Shown here one piece after another: positions 8,643 to 15,787 of a DNA stretch of 64,000 nt. The translations under genes and the position numbers were made by a program. Position 1 is the first letter of the stretch. Each line of letters starts with the position of its first letter. The notes under the pieces are model-generated. The model had not been told where the DNA came from and did not search any database. It was given only the letters and a program-made list of their open reading frames with translations. This stretch comes from Leifsonia poae (lineage in GTDB: Bacteria; Actinomycetota; Actinomycetes; Actinomycetales; Microbacteriaceae): the NCBI RefSeq assembly GCF_027921845.1, contig NZ_BSEN01000015.1, positions 692,636-756,635 on the forward strand. Direction: 5' to 3'.

Positions 8643-9565
8643 GCGCTGCCCTTGGCCCGCGGGTGGAACACGCCGCGATGGATCTCGCGCACCCGCGCGT
8701 GACCGGGCGAGTCCGGGTCGTCGACGATCGGCTCGTCGGCCATGAACGACCGGATGACGTGAGCGAGTTCGCCGGGATGGCTGAAGTTGATCGCGTGCGC
8801 CGCCCCTTCGATCGTGACGAGCAGCACGTGGTTGTCGGTGCGGCTCGCGATCTCCTTGACCCGCGCCGGCCCCGGCATCAGCGGATCCCTGTCGCCGATC
8901 ACCACCAGCGTCGGGATGCGCAAGGCGAGCAGCCGTTCGAGCGACGGATACTGCGTGAGCGCTCTGAACATCCGGACCGTGCTGGGGACGCCGAAACGCA
9001 GGTAGTCGGGGGTGGCGACCCGGACCATCCTGCGCGGCTCGCGCGTTCCGTCTCTGGTGAGCTGTCCGATCGCCCGGCGCAGTGGTTGGTTCTGCACGCC
9101 GCCGGCGGGCGAGACGAGGATGGCGCGCTCCAGCCGCTCCGGGTAGTGATAGGCGAACTCGCAGATCACGGGGCAGCCCATCGAGTTCCCGACCAGCGTG
9201 ACCTTGTCGATCCCGCGATCGTCGAGGAAACGCGCCGCCGCGTGCGCGAGGTCGGGGACGTCGAGCGGAACATCCACCTTGTCGCTGCGACCGAACCCCG
9301 GCAGGTCGGGAACGAGCGTGTGGAACTCGTCGCGCAGGAGTTCGGCCGTCGGGAGCAGGTATCTGCCGGAGAGACCGAAACCGTGGACGTGCATCATCAC
9401 GGGGGCATCCGGAGGCGCGGGGGACTCGCGGTAGAAGACGTCGATGCCGTCGATCGTCGTCCACCGCTCGGCCAGCGCCGATGCCGGCCGTCGGGGAAGC
9501 TTGCGTGTCTGTTCGCCGGATCCGCTCGATCCGCCCGACCCTCGTGGAGATGTCACCCGAGCCAC
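8639..9565 (-). CDS. Alpha/beta-hydrolase (MhpC-like)
   Basis: The protein has 308 residues and no obvious signal peptide. After a Gly/Ser-rich N-terminal tail of about 30 residues, the fold is canonical: oxyanion H-V-H-G-F-G-L-S-G, then D-L-P-G-F-G-R-S-D, nucleophile elbow V-G-N-S-M-G, acid in V-I-G-D-R-D-P-L, and His in E-G-A-A-H-A-I-N. This is a cytosolic serine hydrolase whose likely substrates are C-C or ester bonds of small hydrophobic molecules, but the substrate cannot be told. Its start faces the helR gene across a 204-bp intergenic region containing a hairpin and the RAE. Its 3' end overlaps the squalene-cyclase-like gene by 4 bp. Confidence 0.85.
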   Translation of the reverse strand: MARVTSPRGSGGSSGSGEQTRKLPRRPASALAERWTTIDGIDVFYRESPAPPDAPVMMHVHGFGLSGRYLLPTAELLRDEFHTLVPDLPGFGRSDKVDVPLDVPDLAHAAARFLDDRGIDKVTLVGNSMGCPVICEFAYHYPERLERAILVSPAGGVQNQPLRRAIGQLTRDGTREPRRMVRVATPDYLRFGVPSTVRMFRALTQYPSLERLLALRIPTLVVIGDRDPLMPGPARVKEIASRTDNHVLLVTIEGAAHAINFSHPGELAHVIRSFMADEPIVDDPDSPGHARVREIHRGVFHPRAKGSA

Positions 9566-9645
9566 ACACCCAGTGTGCGCCCGATGCCGCCGCTCCTCGT
9601 CACCCTCGCCGGATGATCTCAGCCATCGGCGCCGGACATGCGAAA

Positions 9646-9670
9646 GGAGAGGGAATCCACTTCCCTCTCC
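9646..9670. repeat. Perfect 10-bp inverted repeat with 5-nt loop
   Basis: GGAGAGGGAA at 9646-9655 and its exact reverse complement at 9661-9670 are separated by TCCAC. It lies in the divergent region between the alpha/beta hydrolase (start at 9565) and helR, just upstream of an AT-rich stretch (9671-9684) and the RAE. It could be an operator for either gene or a hairpin. No T-run follows, so an intrinsic terminator is less likely. Confidence 0.55.
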
Positions 9671-9693
9671 ACTTTCAATTTATAGCCGAGTGG

Positions 9694-9712
9694 GGGGCTT
9701 GCGGCAAGACCC
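9694..9712 (+). promoter_or_regulatory. Rifamycin-associated element (RAE) upstream of helR
   Basis: The 19-bp sequence GGGGCTTGCGGCAAGACCC is a near-perfect inverted repeat: CTTGC-G-GCAAG at the core, with GGG/CCC flanks. From memory it matches the rifamycin-associated element found upstream of rifamycin-inducible resistance genes (monooxygenases, glycosyl- and phosphotransferases, helR) in actinomycetes. It lies 57 bp before the helR start, downstream of the AT-rich stretch at 9671-9684. The match itself is visible in the sequence; induction by rifamycins is inferred from the family. Confidence 0.8.
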
Positions 9713-9769
9713 GGGTCATGGCGCAGACTAGTCGGCCGAGGCGGAGAGCAGCATGAGGGGAGTCGCTGA

Positions 9770-12040
9770 ATGGGCGTGGTGTCGACGGTGTACGGGACGG
9801 ATGAGAGTGATTCGACAAGCGGCGGAATGGGGCCCGGCGAGGACGTGACCAACAGCGCCTTCGACCTGCCGGCACGATTGGCCGCGAAGTCCGACCCGCG
9901 GCTGATCGCCGACGATGAGCGGCACTTCGCGGCGATCCAGGCGAGCCTCGATCAGACGATCGCCGAGCTCAGCGCGCACCTCGAGGCGCAACTCGCGGCA
10001 CCAGGGGGCCCCGGTCAGGCCGCGATGGACCGCGATATCGAGATCCATCGCGTGACGGCACGGCTGCGGTCGCTCCGTCGATACGGACTGGATCTGTGCC
10101 TCGGTCGCATCGTGCCGGACGACGGTGGCGAACCCGTGTACATCGGGCGCTTCGGCCTGACGGACAGCGCAGGAGGCCGCCTCCTTCGCGACTGGCGGTC
10201 ACCGGCCGCCGAGCCGTTCTTCGGCGCGACGCACGGCGATCCGATGGGGCTGGCGAGCCGTCGCCGCTACCGCTGGACGCACGGCAGAGTCAGCGACTAC
10301 TGGGACGAGGTGTTCGATCCCGACGGCTTCGCAGACAACGCCGCGCTCGACGATCAGTCGGCGTTCATCGCGAGCCTCGGCAGCAGTCGCTCACCCCGGA
10401 TGCGTGACGTGCTCGGCACGATCCAGGCCGACCAGGATGCGATCATCCGGGCAGGATCCCGCGGCGCCCTCGTCGTCGACGGCGGCCCCGGCACCGGCAA
10501 GACCGTGGTCGCCCTCCACCGTGCCGCCTACCTGCTGTACGCGGATCCGCACATCGCTCGCGGCTCGGGCGGCGTGCTGTTCGTCGGCCCGCACCAGGCG
10601 TATCTGGCCTATGTGGACGACGTGCTCCCGAGCCTGGGGGAGGACAGCGTGCAGATCTGCACACTCCGCGATCTTGTCGCCGAGGGAGCCGATGCGATCA
10701 CGGAAGCCGACCCGCCGGTGGCGGCTCTGAAGGCATCCGCCGATCCGGTGCGACTGATCGACGCCGCGGTGCGGTACTACGAGCAGCCGCCGGCCACCGG
10801 GATGATCGTCGAGACGCCCTGGGCGGACCTGCCGCTCAGCCGCGCCGAGTGGGCCGAGGCCTTCGACGCGGCCGACCCCGGCGCCCCGCACAACGAGGCT
10901 CGCGACCAGGTGTGGGAGGCGCTGCTCGACATCCTGATCGATCAGCTCGACGATGAGGAGGTCCCCCCGCACGTCGCGCGTAGGGCCCTCCTGCAGAACG
11001 AACAGCTGACCGGAATCTTCGCACGGGCGTGGCCGCTCCTCGACCCGGCCGGCGTCGTCGGGGACCTCTGGACGGTGCCCGCGTATCTGCGCCTGTGCGC
11101 TCCCTGGCTCGGCGCCGACGAGCTCCGGATGCTCCAGCGGCCGGATCCCCGCGCCTGGACGGTGTCCGACCTGCCCTACCTCGACGCTGCACGCCGGCGC
11201 ATCGGCGATCCTGAGGCGGCGCGACGCACGCGGCAGCGAGACGCCGCGATCGCGGCATCCCGCGAGCAGATGGCGCAGGTCGTCGAGCACCTCATCGAAT
11301 CCGACGACAGTGAGATGCAGGTGATGTCGATGCTGCGACGTCCGGATGCGCAGAACAGCCTGGTCGACGAGTCCGCGTTGCCGAGCGCCGACCCGGATCT
11401 GCGGGCGGGCCCGTTCGCGCAGATCGTCGTCGACGAGGCCCAGGAGCTCACCGATGCCGAGTGGCAGATGCTGCTGAGCCGCTGCCCGTCGCGCAGTTTC
11501 ACCATCGTCGGGGACCGCGCTCAGGCGCGGCACGGGTTCAGGGAGACGTGGGAAGAGCGTCTCGGGCGGGTCGGGCTCGGCCAGGTCACGACGGCGTCGC
11601 TCACCATCAACTACCGCACACCGGAGGAGGTCATGGTCGAGGCGGAGCCGGTCATCCGGTCGGTGCTGCCGGACGCGAACGTGCCGACGTCCGTGCGGAC
11701 GAGCGGTGTTCCGGTGCAGCACGGCGCCGTGGCAGAGCTGCCGTCGATTCTGGATGCGTGGCTCGACGAGCATCCGGAGGGGATCGCCGCCGTCATCGGC
11801 AGCGTCGCCGCCGGGGTCGAGGTGGGCGTCGATGTTGTGCGGGGGAGGAGCCGCACGCGGCTGCTGACACCGGAACTGTCGAAGGGACTCGAATTCGACC
11901 TGGTCGTGCTCATCGACCCGGAGTCGTTCGGCACGGGCATCGAAGGGGCGGTCGACCGCTATGTGGCGATGACACGGGCGACCCAGCGGCTCGTGATCCT
12001 CACCTCATCGCAGGTGAAGGAGCCGCTGTCGGTTCAGTGA
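9770..12040 (+). CDS. helR: HelR, HelD-type RNA polymerase-recycling ATPase conferring rifamycin tolerance
   Basis: The protein has 756 residues. The N-terminus holds the helical coiled arm expected to enter the secondary channel (R-L-I-A-D-D-E-R-H-F-A-A-I, residues about 45-105). An SF1/UvrD-like motor follows, with Walker A G-G-P-G-T-G-K-T (about 238-245), a D-E-A-Q Walker B (about 552) and late motifs L-T-I-N-Y-R-T and A-M-T-R-A-T-Q-R. HelD-class proteins push RNA polymerase off DNA with ATP hydrolysis, and the HelR subgroup also displaces rifamycins. The HelR call, rather than generic HelD, rests on the N-terminal style and the RAE 57 bp upstream. The ribosome binding site is AGGGGAG about 8 nt before the ATG. 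Confidence 0.85.
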   Translation: MGVVSTVYGTDESDSTSGGMGPGEDVTNSAFDLPARLAAKSDPRLIADDERHFAAIQASLDQTIAELSAHLEAQLAAPGGPGQAAMDRDIEIHRVTARLRSLRRYGLDLCLGRIVPDDGGEPVYIGRFGLTDSAGGRLLRDWRSPAAEPFFGATHGDPMGLASRRRYRWTHGRVSDYWDEVFDPDGFADNAALDDQSAFIASLGSSRSPRMRDVLGTIQADQDAIIRAGSRGALVVDGGPGTGKTVVALHRAAYLLYADPHIARGSGGVLFVGPHQAYLAYVDDVLPSLGEDSVQICTLRDLVAEGADAITEADPPVAALKASADPVRLIDAAVRYYEQPPATGMIVETPWADLPLSRAEWAEAFDAADPGAPHNEARDQVWEALLDILIDQLDDEEVPPHVARRALLQNEQLTGIFARAWPLLDPAGVVGDLWTVPAYLRLCAPWLGADELRMLQRPDPRAWTVSDLPYLDAARRRIGDPEAARRTRQRDAAIAASREQMAQVVEHLIESDDSEMQVMSMLRRPDAQNSLVDESALPSADPDLRAGPFAQIVVDEAQELTDAEWQMLLSRCPSRSFTIVGDRAQARHGFRETWEERLGRVGLGQVTTASLTINYRTPEEVMVEAEPVIRSVLPDANVPTSVRTSGVPVQHGAVAELPSILDAWLDEHPEGIAAVIGSVAAGVEVGVDVVRGRSRTRLLTPELSKGLEFDLVVLIDPESFGTGIEGAVDRYVAMTRATQRLVILTSSQVKEPLSVQ

Positions 12041-12053
12041 ACCGGACAGATGC

Positions 12054-12083
12054 TGGACGCGCCGGCCGCGGTGCTGCTATCGT
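12054..12083 (+). promoter_or_regulatory. Candidate promoter for the leader/hydrolase transcript
   Basis: TGGACG (12054-12059) and TATCGT (12078-12083) are separated by 18 bp. Each matches 4 of 6 housekeeping consensus bases. This would start transcription near 12090 and give a leader of roughly 135 nt. It is weak by itself and is listed because it fits the leader structure downstream. Confidence 0.35.
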
Positions 12084-12119
12084 CCAGGGGTCCGTGACGA
12101 GCTCGAGGAGGTGGAACCC

Positions 12120-12173
12120 ATGATCGCAGTATCCATGGGGTGCTTCCCGTCTCTGCCACGGGTGGCCGGCTGA
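12120..12173 (+). CDS. 17-codon upstream ORF (possible leader peptide)
   Basis: The ATG at 12120 follows a strong ribosome binding site (GAGGAGGTGG, 12105-12114) and reads MIAVSMGCFPSLPRVAG before TGA. It is too short to be an enzyme and lies in the 5' leader of the hydrolase at 12227. A hairpin at 12187-12213 begins 14 nt after its stop. The arrangement resembles a translated attenuator: ribosome position could change folding before the hydrolase ribosome binding site. There is no obvious run of one regulatory amino acid. The function is inference. Confidence 0.45.
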   Translation: MIAVSMGCFPSLPRVAG

Positions 12174-12186
12174 CGCAGGTCGTCGC

Positions 12187-12213
12187 CGGGAGCGCCTCGT
12201 TCAGGCACTCCCG
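12187..12213 (+). promoter_or_regulatory. Leader hairpin immediately before the hydrolase ribosome binding site
   Basis: CGGGAG (12187-12192) pairs with CTCCCG (12208-12213), and the inner GCCT (12194-12197) pairs with AGGC (12203-12206) around a CGTTC loop, with one C/A mismatch. The ribosome binding site AAAGG follows directly at 12214. The CCGGC at 12166-12170, inside the upstream ORF, can pair instead with GCCGG at 12185-12189, which overlaps the 5' arm, so the two folds would exclude each other. Confidence 0.5.
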
Positions 12214-12226
12214 AAAGGCAACAGCC

Positions 12227-13012
12227 ATGCACTTCACTTCTGAGACGTCGGCCGACGGCGTCATCGAACGCACCTTCGCACTGTACGACGTGACCGGCGT
12301 CGTCTGGTCGCCCGCATCCGCCACCGATCCCGCACCCCTGGTGCTGATGGGTCACGGCGGCGGGCTGCACAAGTTCGCAACGGCGCTCGTCGCCCGCGCT
12401 CGCTACTACGTCACGACCTGCGGGTACGCCGTCGCGTCCATCGACGCGCCCGGTCACGGCGAGCGCCCTCGCTCCGCCGAGGACCAGGCCCAGGTCTCCC
12501 GGATGCTCGACGCCCGGGCATCCGGTCAGTCGATCGACGCGATCGTGACCGCCTACAATGCCTCCCTGGCCGAGCGTGCTGTTCCGGAATGGCAGGCGAC
12601 GCTGGACGCCCTCCAGACCGTGCCCGAGATCGGCAGCGGTGGTCCGGTCGCCTACACCGGCATGACGCTCGCCTCGGCGATCGGCCTGCCGCTGGCCGCC
12701 GTCGAACAGCGCATCACCGCCGCCGTCTTCGGCGGTGTGCTGGTCTACGACGCGCTGCTCGAGGCCGCACGCCGGATCACCATCCCGATCCAGTTCCTGC
12801 TGCCGTGGGACGATGCGGAGATCTCACGCCGCTCGGGCTTCGAGCTGTTCGACGCCTTCGCGTCGCCGGAGAAGACCCTCCACGCCAACCCGGGCGGTCA
12901 CCACCAGGTGCCGTGGTTCGAGACGGAGGACTCGGCGCACTTCCTCACAAGGCACCTCGGTCGTGGGCGGCCGTCGGACGAGCCGACACCGGAAGGGCCG
13001 GTGGTACGCTGA
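12227..13012 (+). CDS. Alpha/beta-hydrolase (dienelactone-hydrolase-like) with Thr in the nucleophile position
   Basis: The protein has 261 residues and starts at the ATG 12227 behind AAAGG. The fold markers are an oxyanion M-G-H-G-G-G-L-H-K (residues 41-49), I-D-A-P-G-H-G-E-R (72-80), and a late P-G-G-H-H-Q-V-P histidine region. The nucleophile elbow reads Y-T-G-M-T-L-A-S, with Thr147 where related hydrolases have Ser (G-x-S-x-G). It may be an altered or inactive enzyme, or a frame of the family with a shifted nucleophile. It is preceded by a structured leader with an upstream ORF. Confidence 0.75.
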   Translation: MHFTSETSADGVIERTFALYDVTGVVWSPASATDPAPLVLMGHGGGLHKFATALVARARYYVTTCGYAVASIDAPGHGERPRSAEDQAQVSRMLDARASGQSIDAIVTAYNASLAERAVPEWQATLDALQTVPEIGSGGPVAYTGMTLASAIGLPLAAVEQRITAAVFGGVLVYDALLEAARRITIPIQFLLPWDDAEISRRSGFELFDAFASPEKTLHANPGGHHQVPWFETEDSAHFLTRHLGRGRPSDEPTPEGPVVR

Positions 13013-13043
13013 CCGCGCCATCCGAACGACGAAGGAGCGGACT

Positions 13044-13409
13044 GTGGGAGTGACAGGTATCGGCGGACTCTTCTTCCGGAGCCAGGATCCGGACGCGCGG
13101 GCGGCGTGGTACCGCGAGCATCTCGGGATCGAGGCGGGCCATGCGGACATCTGGCAGCAGCAGGCGGGCATGACCGTCTTCGCTCCGTTCCCCGCCGACT
13201 CCGATTACTTCCCAGCAGAGCAGCCGTTCATGCTGAACCTGCGGGTCGCCGAGTTGGATGCTCTGGCCGCGAAGCTCGAGGGGGAGGGCATCGCCGTCGA
13301 GCGTCGCCCGGAGTGGACCACGGAGTACGGAGACTTCGCGCGCATCCACGACCCCGAGGGGCTGCCGATCGAGCTGTGGGAGCCACCATCGGGGCCGGGC
13401 CCTCGCTGA
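13044..13409 (+). CDS. VOC-family (glyoxalase-like) protein
   Basis: The protein has 121 residues and a GTG start behind GAAGGAGCGG. The glyoxalase-fold pattern is complete: G-G-L-F-F-R-S-Q-D-P, W-Y-R-E-H-L-G-I, an E-type strand with L-N-L-R-V, and the C-terminal I-H-D-P-E-G-L-P-I-E-L-W-E-P, whose Glu is the usual metal or substrate ligand. The substrate is unknown. It is 31 nt after the hydrolase gene and may share its transcript. A GC-rich hairpin follows at 13424-13440. Confidence 0.85.
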   Translation: MGVTGIGGLFFRSQDPDARAAWYREHLGIEAGHADIWQQQAGMTVFAPFPADSDYFPAEQPFMLNLRVAELDALAAKLEGEGIAVERRPEWTTEYGDFARIHDPEGLPIELWEPPSGPGPR

Positions 13410-13423
13410 GCGATTCAGCGGGC

Positions 13424-13450
13424 CCCGGCTCCGAGCCGGGATAAATCTCT
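13424..13450 (+). terminator. Putative terminator after the VOC gene
   Basis: CCCGGCT (13424-13430) and AGCCGGG (13434-13440) form a perfect 7-bp stem with a CCG loop, followed by the A/T-rich ATAAATCTCT. It lies 15 nt after the VOC stop codon and before the next operon. Confidence 0.45.
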
Positions 13451-13457
13451 CACTAGG

Positions 13458-13486
13458 TGTCCGATCCGGGTGGGTCCGTTCGTTGT
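13458..13486 (+). promoter_or_regulatory. Candidate ECF-type promoter for the DHFR-like/DGPF/sigma operon
   Basis: TGTCCG (13458-13463) and CGTTGT (13481-13486) are 17 bp apart, upstream of the operon that ends in an ECF42-type sigma factor. ECF42 factors are thought to autoregulate through a TGTCGA-like -35 element (recalled, not checked). The match is partial. Confidence 0.3.
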
Positions 13487-13539
13487 CTGTATGAAAGGCG
13501 CTCAAGGGCTGGGCGCCGACAACGAGGAGTAGCAGAGAG

Positions 13540-14151
13540 ATGAAACTGACGACTGTCACGCAACTCACCCTTGACGGAGTGACCCAGGGAAACGGCGGCG
13601 CGAGTGCCGAGGATCGCCGGGGCGGATTCGTCCGCGGTGGATGGGCCAGGGGAGTCGGTGACGACTCGACCCGCGATCACATCGCCGCGACCTACCAGCG
13701 CGCCGACGCCTTTCTGTTCGGTCGTCGGACGTACGACCTGTTCCTCGAATTCTGGGGAACGATGGAGGACCTGAAGCGTCACCCCATCGGAGCCGCACTG
13801 AACGCGAAGCCGAAGTACGTGGCATCCAGGACCCTGACGGCGCCGGCGTGGTCGAACACGACCGTGCTCGGTGACGACCTCCTCGCGGCCGTCACCGAGT
13901 TGAAGGCCGGCGGTGAGGGCGAACTCCAGGTGCACGGAAGCAGTCTTCTCGTGCAGTGGCTGCTGGAGCACGACCTCGTCGACGAGATGGAACTGCTGAC
14001 CGTCCCCGTCATCCTGGGGCAGGGTGCCAGACTGTTCGCAGATTCCGGTCGGGACTTCGCGATGGACCTCATCGACTCGCACACCGATTCACGCGGAGTG
14101 ATGATTCAGACCTTTCGGCCCGCCGGCCGCCCGCAGTACCACACCAACTGA
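13540..14151 (+). CDS. Dihydrofolate-reductase-like (RibD C-terminal) protein
   Basis: The protein has 203 residues and an ATG start in an A-rich context after CGAGGAGTAGCAGAGAG. The fold signatures are an N-terminal T-Q-L-T-L-D-G-V strand, A-D-A-F-L-F-G-R-R-T-Y, V-H-G-S-S-L-L-V-Q-W-L and the late P-V-I-L-G-Q-G-A-R-L-F. The family is the YyaP/RibD-C group of putative NADPH-dependent reductases, not true FolA. It is first in a three-gene operon with a DGPF (YCII-like) protein 31 nt downstream and an ECF sigma factor, a recurrent actinobacterial arrangement. Confidence 0.85.
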   Translation: MKLTTVTQLTLDGVTQGNGGASAEDRRGGFVRGGWARGVGDDSTRDHIAATYQRADAFLFGRRTYDLFLEFWGTMEDLKRHPIGAALNAKPKYVASRTLTAPAWSNTTVLGDDLLAAVTELKAGGEGELQVHGSSLLVQWLLEHDLVDEMELLTVPVILGQGARLFADSGRDFAMDLIDSHTDSRGVMIQTFRPAGRPQYHTN

Positions 14152-14182
14152 TCGCACGAAGAGAACGAAGGAGAGGATCGAC

Positions 14183-14533
14183 ATGCAGTATCTGGTTTCC
14201 GTCATCGATGACGGTCAGGCCTACGAGGCCGACAGGGACGAGTCGGCCAGTTCGGCCGAGGCGGCCGCGATCGACGAGTTCAACGACCGTTTGCAGGCCG
14301 AAGGCCATTGGGTGTTCGCCGGCGGCCTCGGCAGGCCCGTCGCCGCCACCGTCGTCGACAACAGGGGAGAGGCACCGATCGTCAGCGACGGGCCCTTCCT
14401 CGAGTCGAAGGAGTTCCTCGCCGGCTTCTGGATCCTCGAGGCCGCCGATCTGGACGTCGCGTTGGGGCTCGCGCACGACGCCTCCAAAGCGTGCAACCGC
14501 AAGATCGAGGTTCGGCCGTTCCTGGAGCCGTGA
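14183..14533 (+). CDS. YCII-related protein with DGPF motif (ECF42 partner)
   Basis: The protein has 116 residues and a strong ribosome binding site (AAGGAGAGGA). It shows the family's defining D-G-P-F motif (S-D-G-P-F-L-E-S-K-E, about residue 73-82), followed by G-F-W-I-L-E-A and C-N-R-K-I-E-V-R-P-F. DGPF proteins are dimeric ferredoxin-like folds that co-occur with ECF42 sigma factors; their biochemical role is not settled. The stop codon overlaps the sigma-factor GTG (GTGA at 14530-14533), so translation is probably coupled. Confidence 0.88.
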   Translation: MQYLVSVIDDGQAYEADRDESASSAEAAAIDEFNDRLQAEGHWVFAGGLGRPVAATVVDNRGEAPIVSDGPFLESKEFLAGFWILEAADLDVALGLAHDASKACNRKIEVRPFLEP

Positions 14534-15759
14534 GCGCCGTCGACGACGCGATCATCCGTGCCCACCGCGACGAGTGGGCACGGGTGGTCGCGACGGTGGC
14601 CAAGCGGTTCGGCGACCTCGATATCGCGGAAGAAGCGGCGAGCGAGGCCTTCGCCATCGCAGTCGAACGATGGCCGGCCGATGGCGTGCCACCCAACCCC
14701 GGCGGCTGGCTGACGACCACCGCCAATCGCAAGGCGATCGACCTGATCCGCCGTGAGAACAAGCGCGACGGCAAACACAGGGAAGCACTGATGATCTTCG
14801 ACGACGAGCCGGCCCCGTCTCTGGGCGCGATCGACGACGACCGGCTTCGACTGATCTTCACGTGCTGTCACCCGGCGCTCTCGATGGAGAGCCGGGTGGC
14901 GCTCACGCTGCGGATGGTCGGCGGCCTCACTGCGGATGAGATCGCGCGGGCGTTCCTCGTGCAGGAGTCCGCCATGGGACGCAGGATCACCCGCGCGAAG
15001 GTGAAGATCAGGGAGGCGCGCATCCCGTTCCGGGTGCCGGCGTCGGCCGACCTCCCCGAACGCATCTCCGGTGTGCTCGCCGTGCTGTTCCTCGTGTTCA
15101 ACGAGGGCTATCTGGCGACGGGCGCCGACACGGATCCGGTGCGGGACGATCTCACGGCGGAAGCCATCCGGCTGGCCCGCGTGATCCACGAGCTGATGCC
15201 GGACGACGGCGAGGTGACAGGGCTGCTCGCGATGATGCTGCTCATCGAGGCGCGTCGCCCCGCGCGTGTCTCGACGAGCGGCGAGCTGGTCACCATCGAC
15301 GGACAGGATCGCGGCGCGTGGAATCGGGACCTGATCGCGGAGGGGCACGCCCTCGTTCGGGAACGGCTGGCCACGGGCGAGCCCCCGGGGAGGTACCAGG
15401 TGCTCGCCGCGATCAACGCCGTGCACACCTCGGCCCGCGACGTGCGCGACACCGACTGGTCGCAGGTCGTAGCGCTCTACGACCAGCTGATCACGCTGGA
15501 CCCGTCGCCGGTCGTCGCCCTGAACCGGGCGATCGCGATCGCCGAGATCGATGGCCCGGATGTGGGGTTGGCGACGGTCGAAAGCCTCGAAGCCGCGTTG
15601 AACACCTACCACGCGTTCCACGCCACGCGGGCGGACCTCCTCCGCCGGCTCGGACGGAGCCGGGACGCTCGCGACGCGTACGATCGCGCCATCGAACTCT
15701 CGGGCAACACCGCCGAGACGGCGAATCTCCTTCGTCGCCGCCGGCAACTAGCGGGCTGA
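14530..15759 (+). CDS. ECF42-type RNA polymerase sigma factor with C-terminal extension
   Basis: The protein has 409 residues. The sigma-70 region 2 (A-E-E-A-A-S-E-A-F, then P-N-P-G-G-W-L-T-T-T-A-N-R-K-A-I-D) and region 4 (L-R-M-V-G-G-L-T-A-D-E-I-A-R-A-F) occupy the first roughly 190 residues. F-T-C-C-H-P-A-L is the signature of the long ECF subgroup. The remaining 200 residues are a helical TPR-like extension (F-N-E-G-Y-L-A, L-N-R-A-I-A) characteristic of ECF42. Members associate with DGPF proteins rather than anti-sigma factors, as seen immediately upstream. The start is the GTG that overlaps the DGPF stop codon. Confidence 0.88.
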   Translation: MSAVDDAIIRAHRDEWARVVATVAKRFGDLDIAEEAASEAFAIAVERWPADGVPPNPGGWLTTTANRKAIDLIRRENKRDGKHREALMIFDDEPAPSLGAIDDDRLRLIFTCCHPALSMESRVALTLRMVGGLTADEIARAFLVQESAMGRRITRAKVKIREARIPFRVPASADLPERISGVLAVLFLVFNEGYLATGADTDPVRDDLTAEAIRLARVIHELMPDDGEVTGLLAMMLLIEARRPARVSTSGELVTIDGQDRGAWNRDLIAEGHALVRERLATGEPPGRYQVLAAINAVHTSARDVRDTDWSQVVALYDQLITLDPSPVVALNRAIAIAEIDGPDVGLATVESLEAALNTYHAFHATRADLLRRLGRSRDARDAYDRAIELSGNTAETANLLRRRRQLAG

Positions 15760-15787
15760 CCGGTCCATCACCCGCGAGGGGCGAGCC

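Noticed and set aside
6527-9616. Open frame of 1029 codons on the plus strand across the esterase, cyclase-like and hydrolase genes
   Set aside because: It overlaps three motif-supported genes in other frames and shows Arg/Pro/Gly-rich composition without motifs.
9653-12040. helR as UvrD or Rep DNA helicase
   Set aside because: The motor motifs are SF1-like, but the N-terminal helical arm before the Walker A motif and the upstream RAE indicate the RNA-polymerase-acting HelD/HelR group.
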